Assembly: GCA_910588865.1 (NCBI GenBank)
Contig: CAJUSJ010000101.1
Span: 1 to 14,305, forward strand
Length of the DNA: 14,305 bases
Origin: an uncultured Lachnospiraceae bacterium
GTDB taxonomy: Bacteria; Bacillota; Clostridia; Lachnospirales; Lachnospiraceae
Direction: 5' to 3'
The notes beneath the pieces were generated by a model. The model made no database searches, had not been told where the DNA came from, and saw only the letters and a list, made by a program, of their open reading frames with translations. Positions 1-6,375 of the stretch are shown piece by piece. Every line of letters begins with the position of its first letter. Positions within the stretch are counted from its first letter, which is position 1. The translations under genes were made by a program, and so were the position numbers.

Positions 1-11
1 GCTAACACCGA

Positions 12-431
12 TCAATAAAATCTCTCTGATGCCACAGGTTTGGGCATTAGAGAGGGAAGATGTTTTGGCATGTTTCTGGCGAAATCGTAGTCTGTCTTTG
101 ACATACAGATCCTGGCGCCATAGGTTTCTTTGAAATAACCTGCCATGCCGAAGTGGTCGCCGTGGCCGTGGCTGATGATGATTGTGTGCAGGTTGTGAAT
201 GTCCAGGGACAGGTCCGAAAATCCTTTTTCAATGATTTGGATACACCGGTTATCTGGATTCATACAATCCAGCAGTACGATCCCCTTTTTTGTCTCAATT
301 ACGAAACAGCCTACAATCTCATCTCCGATAAATGACATCTGGTCGAAAAATCTGGTGGCAGGGCACAGGGTCGGCTCTTGCTTATGGAAATCTGGTTTTT
401 CTGTTCTTGAACTTCTCCAGCTTCTTGTCAT
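12..431 (-). pseudogene. Truncated metallo-beta-lactamase-fold hydrolase
   Basis: The reading frame gives 139 residues from an ATG at 431, which has a well-placed GGAGGT ribosome binding site; a longer upstream start is open but less likely. The N-terminal half of the fold is clear: beta strands around residues 33-55 lead to the metal-binding motif HGHGDH at residues 88-93 and the following GMAGYF helix. The frame then stops at 12-14, so the later metal ligands (the second His, the bridging Asp and the last His) are absent. Family members usually run to 220-300 residues, so the copy is either truncated by a nonsense or frameshift mutation or continues in another frame beyond the window. The first motif is seen; loss of activity is inferred. 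It diverges from the MATE pump gene. Confidence -1.
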
Positions 432-491
432 ATTTGTGTTACCTCCATGGTTTTGATTCAGTTTAACATGTCCCCGGGGAGCCCGCAAGAT

Positions 492-521
492 ATTATAAGG
501 GAAAAGTTTAATGGATGGAAA
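492..521 (-). promoter_or_regulatory. Possible promoter of the truncated MBL gene
   Basis: On the minus strand there is a perfect TATAAT (492-497) with a weak TTTCCA (516-521) 18 bp upstream. It lies about 60 bases before the start at 431, back to back with the MATE promoter. The -10 is strong, the -35 only four of six. Confidence -1.
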
Positions 522-540
522 AAGGGGTCTCCTGTTATGC

Positions 541-569
541 TTGACAGATGCTATAAATTATAGTACTAT
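541..569 (+). promoter_or_regulatory. Sigma-A promoter of the MATE gene
   Basis: TTGACA at 541-546 is a perfect -35. After 17 bp comes TACTAT at 564-569, four of six matches to the -10 consensus. The -10 and half the spacer lie inside an AT-rich inverted repeat, so a bound regulator would block RNA polymerase. Confidence -1.
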
Positions 570-618
570 ATGTTTTGTTACATAGATACTATAATTTATA
601 GTAATATATAATATAGTA
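551..618 (+). promoter_or_regulatory. Operator-like array of TATAGTA heptamers with 15-bp inverted repeat
   Basis: Bases 551-565 are the exact reverse complement of 587-601 (15 bp). Within the stretch, the heptamer TATAGTA or its complement TACTATA occurs five times: 559-565, 564-570, 587-593, 597-603 and 612-618. The first two overlap to make the perfect 12-base palindrome TATAGTACTATA. The array starts in the promoter spacer, covers the -10 and extends over the likely transcription start. That is the layout of a cooperative repressor site. The regulator is unknown; the motif is unlike the inverted repeat upstream of the neighbouring TetR gene. Confidence -1.
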
Positions 619-653
619 TTATTCAAATCATCGGTTAAGCGAAAGGAGAACAC

Positions 654-2033
654 ATGATGAATGAGCAAAACAGAAAGATGGAGCTTTTAGGAAATGCCCC
701 CATACCAAGGGCCCTGCTGTCCCTGGGGCTGCCCACCATGACGGGCATGCTGATCAACGCCCTGTACAACCTGGCGGACACCTGGTTCGCGGGCTGGCTG
801 GGGACGGACCAGATGGGGGCGGTGACCGTGGCTTTTCCCCTGGGACAGATGGTGGTGGGTCTGGGTCTGCTGTTTGGGAACGGGGCGGCGGCTTATCTTT
901 CCAGGCTTCTGGGCCGGGGGGATAAGGACACGGCCGACAAAACTGCCAGCACCGCTGTGTATGGCAGCGTTTTGACCGGGGCGGTCTTTATCTGCTGTGC
1001 CCTCATTTTCCTGAAGCCTGTCTTAGGACGGCTGGGCGCGCTGGAATCCGTTATGCCCTATGCTTTAAGCTATGGCCGTATTTATGTGGCATGTTCGATT
1101 TTTAATGTATTCAATGTGGCCATGAACAACATCGTGTCAAGCGAGGGGGCCGCGAAAATGGCTATGTGGGCCCTGGTGGCAGGGGCTGGGCTGAACTTGG
1201 TGCTGGACCCTGTTTTTATCTATGGGCTGAATCTTGGAGTCTCGGGAGCGGCCCTGGCCACCGCTTTCTCCCAGATGGTTTCCACGGCAATCTATCTGCG
1301 GTATATTTTCCGGAAAAAGAGCGTGTTTCATTTTCGACTGAGGGATTGCCGCTTTTCTGGGGAGATCCTGTGGGAAATTATGAAAATAGGGGTTCCCACG
1401 TTGCTGTTTCAGGTACTTACCAGCCTGTCTATAGGCATGGTGAACAGCGGGGCAAGGGAATACGGTGCCTCCGCCCTGGCCGCGATGGGGCCGGTTACAA
1501 AGATGATGTCCATGGGGACCCTGGTTGTTTTCGGATTTTTAAAAGGATTTCAGCCCATCGCCGGGTTCAGCTACGGGGCCAAAAGGTTTGACCGCCTGTA
1601 TGAGGCCATAAAGATTTCCCTCTTGTGGTCAACGGCTTTTTGCGTCCTGTTTGGCTCCGGGGCCGCTCTATTTGCCACAAGGATTATGTCGCTGTTTACC
1701 AGAGACGACGGGGAGATGATTGAGATCGGGGCGGCTGCCCTTCGGGCTTGCGGGCTGTCGTTTTTCTTCATTGGATTCTATACCGTGTATTCTTTTCTGT
1801 TTCTGGTAATGGGCAGGGCGAAGGAAGGCTGCTTTCTCGGAGCGTGCCGTCAGGGAATCTGTTTTCTCCCCGCGATCTGGCTTCTCCCCGCGCGATGGGG
1901 GCTGAAGGGGGTGATCTATGCCCAGCCCGCGGCTGACGTTATGGCGGCCGTGATCGCCGGATTTATGGCTTTGAGCCTTCATCGAAGGCTCAAGGCCTTT
2001 GGCCAAAGGGAGGAAGAACACAGATTCTGTTGA
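654..2033 (+). CDS. MATE family multidrug efflux transporter
   Basis: The 459-residue product has the full length and two-lobed hydrophobic pattern (about 12 membrane segments) of MATE antiporters, which expel cationic drugs or metabolites across the cytoplasmic membrane using a proton or sodium gradient. The N-lobe shows the family signatures NALYNLADTWFAGWLG (residues 35-50) and GNGAAAYLSRLLGRGD (75-90). The C-lobe shows the equivalent FQPIAGFSYGAKRFDR segment. The ATG at 654, followed at once by a second ATG, is preceded by AAAGGAG at ideal spacing. The gene is monocistronic by appearance: its own promoter lies upstream with a dense operator array, and the promoter of the next operon starts on its stop codon. 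The substrate cannot be told from sequence. Confidence in the family is very high. Confidence -1.
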   Translation: MMNEQNRKMELLGNAPIPRALLSLGLPTMTGMLINALYNLADTWFAGWLGTDQMGAVTVAFPLGQMVVGLGLLFGNGAAAYLSRLLGRGDKDTADKTASTAVYGSVLTGAVFICCALIFLKPVLGRLGALESVMPYALSYGRIYVACSIFNVFNVAMNNIVSSEGAAKMAMWALVAGAGLNLVLDPVFIYGLNLGVSGAALATAFSQMVSTAIYLRYIFRKKSVFHFRLRDCRFSGEILWEIMKIGVPTLLFQVLTSLSIGMVNSGAREYGASALAAMGPVTKMMSMGTLVVFGFLKGFQPIAGFSYGAKRFDRLYEAIKISLLWSTAFCVLFGSGAALFATRIMSLFTRDDGEMIEIGAAALRACGLSFFFIGFYTVYSFLFLVMGRAKEGCFLGACRQGICFLPAIWLLPARWGLKGVIYAQPAADVMAAVIAGFMALSLHRRLKAFGQREEEHRFC

Positions 2034-2058
2034 CAGGACCTGATCTGTGTCGTATAAT
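2030..2058 (+). promoter_or_regulatory. Consensus sigma-A promoter of the TetR operon
   Basis: TTGACA at 2030-2035, a 17-bp spacer and TATAAT at 2053-2058 match the sigma-A consensus at all twelve positions. The -35 overlaps the TGA stop codon (2031-2033) of the MATE gene. Transcription would start near 2065, leaving about 120 bases of leader before the TetR start codon. Confidence -1.
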
Positions 2059-2074
2059 TAAAAAACCGACACAG
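2045..2074 (+). promoter_or_regulatory. Inverted repeat flanking the -10: probable TetR operator
   Basis: CTGTGTCG (2045-2052) and its exact complement CGACACAG (2067-2074) are separated by 14 bases containing the -10 box. This 30-bp dyad around the -10, just upstream of a TetR-family gene, is the usual arrangement for autorepression. Binding by the adjacent TetR is inferred. Confidence -1.
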
Positions 2075-2185
2075 GTGTTGCTTTTTTGAGAGATTGTTTG
2101 TCCGGCAGCCAGGCTTTCTGTGTTTGGGGAGCTTCTGCTCCGGCGTGACCCTGGCTGTGTCCTGGAGAAAGGAAGCGGGTGCGTG

Positions 2186-2737
2186 ATGGGAGAGAAAGCG
2201 GAGAGAACGAAGGAGGCGATCCTTTGGGAAGCTGGCCGGTTATTTGCGGAAAAGGGATTTAAGGAAGTGACCATGTCCGACATCTGTGAAAGGACGGGAC
2301 TCAGCAGAGGAGGATTATACCGGTATTATTCCGGCACAGGCCAGATTTTTTCTGAGATTCTGTCAAGACAATACACCGTATCGGAGCGTCTGGAGAGGCG
2401 GGAGAGTGCCAGGGTGATTCTGGAGGACATGTTGCGGAACCTGGAGGAGGAGATTTTAGAGAAGGACAGGTCTTTAAGTCTTGCTATCTATGAGTATGCC
2501 AGCCTTGGAAATGAGGAGCTTTTTGTCTGTCTTAACCAGCGCGCCAGAAAACGGTGGGTCAGCCTTATTGAATACGGCATGGAGACAGGGGAGTTTCGAC
2601 AGGTGGACCCGGAGCAGGTCTCGGACGTGATCTTATATTATTACCAGGGGCTGCGGATGTGGTCCAGGGTCTTACCCTTTGACAGAAAGACGGCAAAGCG
2701 TTATGGAGATACGGTCCGTCAGCTCCTGGGGGGCTGA
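2186..2737 (+). CDS. TetR/AcrR family transcriptional regulator
   Basis: The protein has 183 residues from the ATG at 2186. The open frame extends upstream to 2120 but that part does not look like a TetR N-terminus; a GTG at 2183 is the close alternative. The TetR_N helix-turn-helix is plain: ILWEAGRLFAEKGFKEVTM (12-30), then the recognition region DICERTGLSRGGLYRYYSG (32-50). The rest is a helical ligand-binding domain with no recognisable ligand signature. It is the first gene of a probable operon with a nucleoside phosphorylase and a Gfo/Idh/MocA oxidoreductase, and lies 152 bases after the MATE pump. Its promoter holds a perfect 8-bp inverted repeat suited to autorepression. It may also control the pump, but the pump promoter carries a different motif, so this is not shown. 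Confidence -1.
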   Translation: MGEKAERTKEAILWEAGRLFAEKGFKEVTMSDICERTGLSRGGLYRYYSGTGQIFSEILSRQYTVSERLERRESARVILEDMLRNLEEEILEKDRSLSLAIYEYASLGNEELFVCLNQRARKRWVSLIEYGMETGEFRQVDPEQVSDVILYYYQGLRMWSRVLPFDRKTAKRYGDTVRQLLGG

Positions 2738-2746
2738 GGAGGTAAG

Positions 2747-2771
2747 GGGCCAGGCCTTCTGGCTTTGGCCC
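2747..2771 (+). other. Intercistronic hairpin between TetR and nucleoside phosphorylase genes
   Basis: GGGCCA (2747-2752) pairs with TGGCCC (2766-2771), and GCC (2754-2756) with GGC (2761-2763) around a TTCT loop. No U-tract follows, so it is not a normal terminator. It may set the relative expression of the two genes or be an mRNA processing or stability element. Confidence -1.
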
Positions 2772-2793
2772 GGACAGGGAGAGGAGGAAATTT

Positions 2794-3567
2794 ATGGGAA
2801 TTCTGGAGGAATTTGACGACAGCAGGCAGGCGGTGGTGAATCCCGCTGACGTGGTGAAACCGGTTCGCGGCATGCCGAAGGTGGTGGTCTCCTGCTTTGC
2901 CAGGGAAACTTTTTTGCGCATGGCGGACGGTTTTGGCGGAGTGAAGATCGGGGAGACCCGGATAGCCAACATGACGGTCCCGGTGTATCAGACGAATTAC
3001 AAAGGGGCTTCTATTGGAATGTATATGTCCCCTGTAGGCTCTCCGGCCTGCGTGTCTACGGCGGAGGAGATCTTTGCCATGGGGGCGGAGACCTTGATTC
3101 TCTTCGGTACCTGCGGGGTGCTGGACCGGTCCATTGAGGACTGTTCCGTCATTATACCGGACCGGGCTGTCAGGGACGAGGGCACCAGCTATCACTATGC
3201 CCCGGCCTCCCGGGAGATTCCGGTGAATCCCCGGTACATGGAGACCTTCACCGGGCTTCTGGGGGAGCTGGGCCTCAAGTATATTGTGGGAAAGACCTGG
3301 ACCACGGACGGCATTTACCGGGAGACCAGGGATAAGGTGAACCGCAGGAGGCAGTCCGGGTGTATCTGTGTGGACATGGAGTGCTCGGCCATGGCCGCCA
3401 TGGCGGGATTCCGGGAAAAGGAGCTGTTTCAGTTTTTTTATGCCGCTGACAATCTGGACGGGGAAGTCTGGGATAGCCGCGGTCTGGACAATGAGGTGAA
3501 CTTAGAGGGGAAAGACAGGGTCGCCGAACTTGCCATGGAGCTGGCGGTGAGGGCGGCGGGGCATTGA
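2794..3567 (+). CDS. Nucleoside phosphorylase (PNP/UDP phosphorylase family)
   Basis: This 257-residue cytoplasmic enzyme belongs to the PNP_UDP_1 superfamily, which splits nucleosides with phosphate into a free base and (deoxy)ribose 1-phosphate. Visible signatures are the SPVGSPACVSTAEE helix start (79-92), the GTCG loop (105-108), TTDGIYRET (170-178) and VDMECSAMAAMA (193-204), whose Met-Glu contacts the ribose. Length is normal. The ATG at 2794 has GGAGAGGAGG just upstream. It follows the TetR gene by 56 bases and precedes the oxidoreductase by 40. The TDxxYRET and VDMECSA pattern is closer to uridine phosphorylase-like clostridial proteins than to trimeric PNP, but base specificity cannot be settled by eye. 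Confidence -1.
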   Translation: MGILEEFDDSRQAVVNPADVVKPVRGMPKVVVSCFARETFLRMADGFGGVKIGETRIANMTVPVYQTNYKGASIGMYMSPVGSPACVSTAEEIFAMGAETLILFGTCGVLDRSIEDCSVIIPDRAVRDEGTSYHYAPASREIPVNPRYMETFTGLLGELGLKYIVGKTWTTDGIYRETRDKVNRRRQSGCICVDMECSAMAAMAGFREKELFQFFYAADNLDGEVWDSRGLDNEVNLEGKDRVAELAMELAVRAAGH

Positions 3568-3607
3568 AGCCTGTCAGCGGGAATGTGAAAAGAGAAGGAG
3601 GCCTGCC

Positions 3608-4582
3608 GTGAAGATCGGGGTTGTGGGAAATGGAAATATTGTGAAGAGATTTTTAGAGGATGCGGGGGAAGTAGACACCGTGAGGACAGTGGCCATCTGT
3701 GTGAGGGAACAGAGTCGGCATAAAGGGGAAGAGCTGGCCCATGTCTGGGGTCTGGAGGTTTATACGGATTATGAGGAATTCCTGACACAGGGGGACATGG
3801 ACGGGGTTTATGTGGGACTGATCAATACTCTTCATTACCCCTATGCCAGGCAGGCTCTTCTGGCCGGAAAGCATGTGATCTGTGAAAAGCCTTTGACAGT
3901 GACTTTTGATGAGGCAAAGGAGCTGGCGGACCTGGCCCGGAACCGGGGGCTGTTTTTGTGGGAGGCTTTTAAGCTCCCCTACGGGCCCGTGGTCCCGGCG
4001 GTAAAGGAACATCTGGGGCGGCTGGGGACCATTCGGCTGATACAGTGCGGATACTGCCGGACCGGGAAAGCTTATGAGGAGTTTCTGTCAGGCTCTGTCC
4101 CTCCGGTCCTGGACCCGGACCGGGCCGGAGGGAGCCTGTACGACGTAAATGTGTACAATCTCCACTTTGTTATGTGGCTTTTCGGGATGCCAAAGCAGGC
4201 AGAGTATTTTGCGGCGGCCAGGGGATTTAACGGTGTGGACACTTCCGGTACCGCGGTTTTGCGGTATGACGGGTTTCAGGCAGTGTGCACGGCGGCAATG
4301 GACTGCGCTGGCGAGAATTTCTGTCTGGTGCTGGGTGAGCGGGGCTGGATCAAGGTGGAGGGCCCTGTCAGCTCTGCCTCCCGGGCGGTTCTGCACCTGG
4401 ACGGGACCGAAGAAATACTGGCCGAGAACCCAGAGAGAGGGCGGCTGAAATCAGAGATCAGAGAATTTGCCAGACAGTTTCACGGGGAGGACCATGGGGC
4501 CTGCTGCGGGATGCTGAAACACAGCCTGGCGGTGATGGAGGTGCTGGAACAGTGCAAAAAGAAAGCCGGAAACCTATTTTAA
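3608..4582 (+). CDS. Gfo/Idh/MocA family NAD(P)-dependent oxidoreductase
   Basis: The 324-residue protein opens with a Rossmann fold: IGVVGNGNIVKRF at residues 3-15 (the third glycine of the usual GxGxxG is not in place), then a strand and the AICVR segment. The family's catalytic EKP motif is at 93-95 (K94) in HVICEKPLTVTFDEA. The C-terminal half is the usual alpha/beta substrate domain. Family members oxidise or reduce sugars, inositols or related polyols with NAD(H) or NADP(H). The start is the GTG at 3608, preceded by AAGGAGG; no nearby ATG fits. It is the last intact gene of the TetR operon. Pairing with a nucleoside phosphorylase suggests handling of a sugar or nucleoside-derived compound, which is inference. 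An open frame continues beyond its stop; see the next entry. Confidence -1.
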   Translation: MKIGVVGNGNIVKRFLEDAGEVDTVRTVAICVREQSRHKGEELAHVWGLEVYTDYEEFLTQGDMDGVYVGLINTLHYPYARQALLAGKHVICEKPLTVTFDEAKELADLARNRGLFLWEAFKLPYGPVVPAVKEHLGRLGTIRLIQCGYCRTGKAYEEFLSGSVPPVLDPDRAGGSLYDVNVYNLHFVMWLFGMPKQAEYFAAARGFNGVDTSGTAVLRYDGFQAVCTAAMDCAGENFCLVLGERGWIKVEGPVSSASRAVLHLDGTEEILAENPERGRLKSEIREFARQFHGEDHGACCGMLKHSLAVMEVLEQCKKKAGNLF

Positions 4583-4699
4583 GGAGCGGAACCTTCCTTT
4601 ACATTCCGGGGCTCGCCGGAGAAAATCCGCGGTCAGGTGACCCATGTGGTGGACTCCGTGGCAGAGGCCCTGAAATTGCTTCGGGAAAACGTGGTATGA
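4583..4699 (+). pseudogene. 38-codon coding remnant, in frame after the oxidoreductase stop
   Basis: Directly after the TAA of the oxidoreductase the same frame stays open for 38 codons and ends in TGA at 4697-4699. From about codon 9 it reads RGSPEKIRGQVTHVVDSVA, then EALKLLRENVV. That looks like the amphipathic C-terminal helix of a real protein. There is no start codon with a ribosome binding site, so it is most likely the tail of a lost gene. I cannot name the parent family. A C-terminal extension of the oxidoreductase cut off by a stop mutation is less likely, since that protein already has full family length. Confidence -1.
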
Positions 4700-4764
4700 T
4701 TTTATGGGAACAAAGGGGGAAACATACATGATGGAAGAATTGCTGAACTTAGAGAGAAAGTCGG

Positions 4765-5175
4765 TCCCATGACCAGGATCATCAGCCTTAATAGCTCCCG
4801 CGCCTGGCCGTAATTGTTTGCCCTATAATTGTAACACACAATAGGCTGTGGCCGGCGGCAATGCCGAGACCACATTGAGCACAATCTGAAAAAGCTTCAT
4901 GATCACCACAAAAGTCGCCAGAGGAATGTCTGCCTCATAGGCAGACCTGCCGCCGTACCTGACCAGGAGAATATTGTTGACAACCGTGATGATTACGACG
5001 GACAGCTGGGTCAATAAGCTGGACATTCTCAGGCCATGATGGGTTTGAGCAGGGAAACGGCAGGCCGGAAGCCGCCCGCTGTTATCCGGAAGGTTTTAGA
5101 ACGGGTCAGGTATACGGCGCAGATGAGAAAGTTAGGCAAAAAAACAGCACACACAGACGTATGTGCCGTAATCAT
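4765..5175 (-). pseudogene. MATE transporter pseudogene fragment with two frameshifts
   Basis: Three successive minus-strand frames join into one MATE segment. From about 5160 the first reads SVCAVFLPNFLICAVYLTRS then GGFRPAVSLLKPIMA and hits TGA at 5029-5031. The second, from about 5026, reads SSLLTQLSVVIITVVNNILL and on to PLATFVVIMKLFQIVLNVV. The third, from about 4857, reads QPIVCYNYRANNYGQARELL and then RLMILVMG. Together they match the middle of a MATE protein (end of the N-lobe, start of the C-lobe), about 135 residues of roughly 450. Both ends are missing, and two frameshifts near 5030 and 4855 break it. It differs in sequence from the intact pump at 654-2033, so it is a separate, decayed transporter, not a recent duplicate. 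Confidence -1.
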
Positions 5176-5194
5176 ATGAAGGGTCAACCTATAC

Positions 5195-5289
5195 CGCGGA
5201 TTTTGTACAAAATGCCGCCGCCCTGTGTATTGTGAATTTTCGAGGGACAGTCTCCCACAGGGAACTAACCCTGGTTATCTTGACCAGGG
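5195..5289. repeat. Cluster of nested inverted repeats in non-coding DNA
   Basis: Three dyads lie within 95 bases. ATTTTGTACAAAAT (5200-5213) is a perfect 14-base palindrome, flanked by GCGG and CCGC to form a longer stem with one bulge. CCCTGTG (5221-5227) pairs with CACAGGG (5256-5262), enclosing GGGA/TCCC (5244-5247 and 5253-5256). CCCTGGT (5269-5275) pairs with ACCAGGG (5283-5289). The last lies at the 3' end of the nuclease remnant on the minus strand but lacks a U-tract. The block may be terminator debris, an element end or a short dispersed repeat; I cannot tell which. Confidence -1.
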
Positions 5290-5658
5290 CTAGGAGGACT
5301 TTTGTGTCCCGGGGTTATGCCTTGCCTTGAAAATAGCATGGGGGTCATAGTTGGGCGCGAATGCCTCCGCTGATTTACAAATGTATTGGACCTTTTCCAC
5401 ATCCGTTTCCAGTTCCTGGACTATGATTTCCAGACGTTTTCCCTTTTTCATCTTTTTGCTGATCTGTTCAATTAAAATGTACTCAGCCCCTTCTAATCGT
5501 CCTTCTTCCTCCCACGCCTCTCTGGCATCCATAGCCCTTTTGATGGCCTCGTCGCGGCTCTTCCCCTCCGCCAAATATTCCCGGACTTTTCCCAGAAACC
5601 AGGAGTACTCGTACAGTGGACGGCATTTCTCCAGTATGGGGCCTTTCTTTACGAGGTT
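5290..5658 (-). pseudogene. C-terminal remnant of an Rpn-like (PD-(D/E)XK transposase-type) nuclease
   Basis: The minus-strand frame is open from about 5658 to a stop at 5290-5292, yet has no ATG at its head; a TTG at 5574 is the only nearby start and lacks a ribosome binding site. The text NLVKKGPILEKCRPLYEYSW, then FLGKVREYLAEGKSRDEAIKRAMDA, resembles the region after the catalytic domain in Rpn/PD-(D/E)XK transposase-type proteins common in Lachnospiraceae. The end (ISKKMKKGKRLEIIVQELE, later FAPNYD) also fits their charged C-terminal tail. The segment expected between AMDA and the REAWEEEGR tail appears deleted, and the nuclease core is absent. It is therefore judged a non-functional fragment. 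The family call rests on recalled patterns and is moderate. Confidence -1.
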
Positions 5659-5670
5659 CCGTATACCAGA

Positions 5671-5699
5671 AGAAAAACCTCCTGAGCGTATTCAGGAGG
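5671..5699 (-). terminator. Intrinsic terminator of the Uma2 gene
   Basis: On the minus strand an 8-bp perfect stem CCTCCTGA/TCAGGAGG (5692-5699 with 5678-5685, loop of 6) is followed at once by TTTTTCT. It begins 15 bases after the Uma2 stop codon, a textbook position and structure. Confidence -1.
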
Positions 5700-5714
5700 C
5701 TATAGAGAAAATGG

Positions 5715-6272
5715 TTATAGTCTGAGTTCTGTAAAGTCAATCCACAGATCATCATAGATGTTTACCTTGATCTTGTCTTGGAAGGTGTATTGCCGAACAT
5801 TAAAAGAATCTTGTTCAAAGAAATACACAAGGATTGTCTGGTTTCCTGGATCCACAATCCAGTACTCCCTCACTCCGGCGTCCATGTAAAGATTTAGTTT
5901 GCGTACATAGTCATGGCTGGAATTGCTGGGGGAAATGATCTCTACAATCCAGTCCGGAGCCCCGGTGCAGCCCTTGTCTGTCAGTTTGTTGGGGTCACAG
6001 ATCACGCTGATATCTGGTTCCACCACGTTTTTGTCATCTTCTGAAAAGAGCTTGACGGCGAAGGGGGCCGGGTAGACTTCACAGAGGCCGTCTTTGGAAC
6101 GGATATAATTGAAAATGGTGTTATTGACAGCGTTTAATATTTTTTGGTGAACTCTGCTGGGGGCCGCCATGTAATAAATCTGGCCGTCGATCAGCTCAGC
6201 CCTGACGTTCTCCGGCAGGTTGTAGTAGTCCTCTTCTGTATAGATATTCGCGTGGGCTAATGCCTCTGACAT
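5715..6272 (-). CDS. Uma2 family (DUF820) PD-(D/E)XK endonuclease-like protein
   Basis: The product has 185 residues, the usual Uma2 length. Restriction-endonuclease-like core motifs are all present: AELIDGQIYYMAAPS (25-39) with the first acidic pair, HQKILNAV (42-49), VVEPDISVICD (83-93) with the metal-binding Asp87, and DWIVEIISPSNSSHDYVRKL (107-126) with Glu111 and a following Lys. YMDAGVREYWIVDP (129-142) is the family's next signature. Uma2 proteins are abundant in cyanobacteria and some Firmicutes; their cellular role and target are not established. The ATG at 6272 follows an AGAAAGAGGG site. The gene is a single transcription unit with its own promoter (6347-6375) and terminator (5671-5699), standing intact among decayed genes. 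Confidence -1.
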   Translation of the reverse strand: MSEALAHANIYTEEDYYNLPENVRAELIDGQIYYMAAPSRVHQKILNAVNNTIFNYIRSKDGLCEVYPAPFAVKLFSEDDKNVVEPDISVICDPNKLTDKGCTGAPDWIVEIISPSNSSHDYVRKLNLYMDAGVREYWIVDPGNQTILVYFFEQDSFNVRQYTFQDKIKVNIYDDLWIDFTELRL

Positions 6273-6346
6273 ACAGATACCCTCTTTCTGTAAATTTGTT
6301 TTGGCAGGGGCGGTTTTTATAAAGACACCTTTTCTAGCATACCAAA

Positions 6347-6375
6347 ATTATAACAGAATTTTCTATTGATGTAAA
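6347..6375 (-). promoter_or_regulatory. Sigma-A promoter of the Uma2 gene
   Basis: Minus-strand TTTACA (6370-6375), a 17-bp spacer and a perfect TATAAT (6347-6352). The transcript would start near 6340, giving a leader of about 68 bases before the ATG. Confidence -1.

Noticed and set aside
2747..2771. GC-rich hairpin considered as a terminator between the TetR and phosphorylase genes
   Set aside because: No T-run follows on either strand, and the next gene's ribosome binding site comes immediately after.
4728..4772. 14-codon frame with an AAAGGGGG-like site, considered as a 5' gene stub cut by the MATE fragment
   Set aside because: It is too short to identify; neighbouring frames are equally plausible as remnants, so no parent gene can be proposed.
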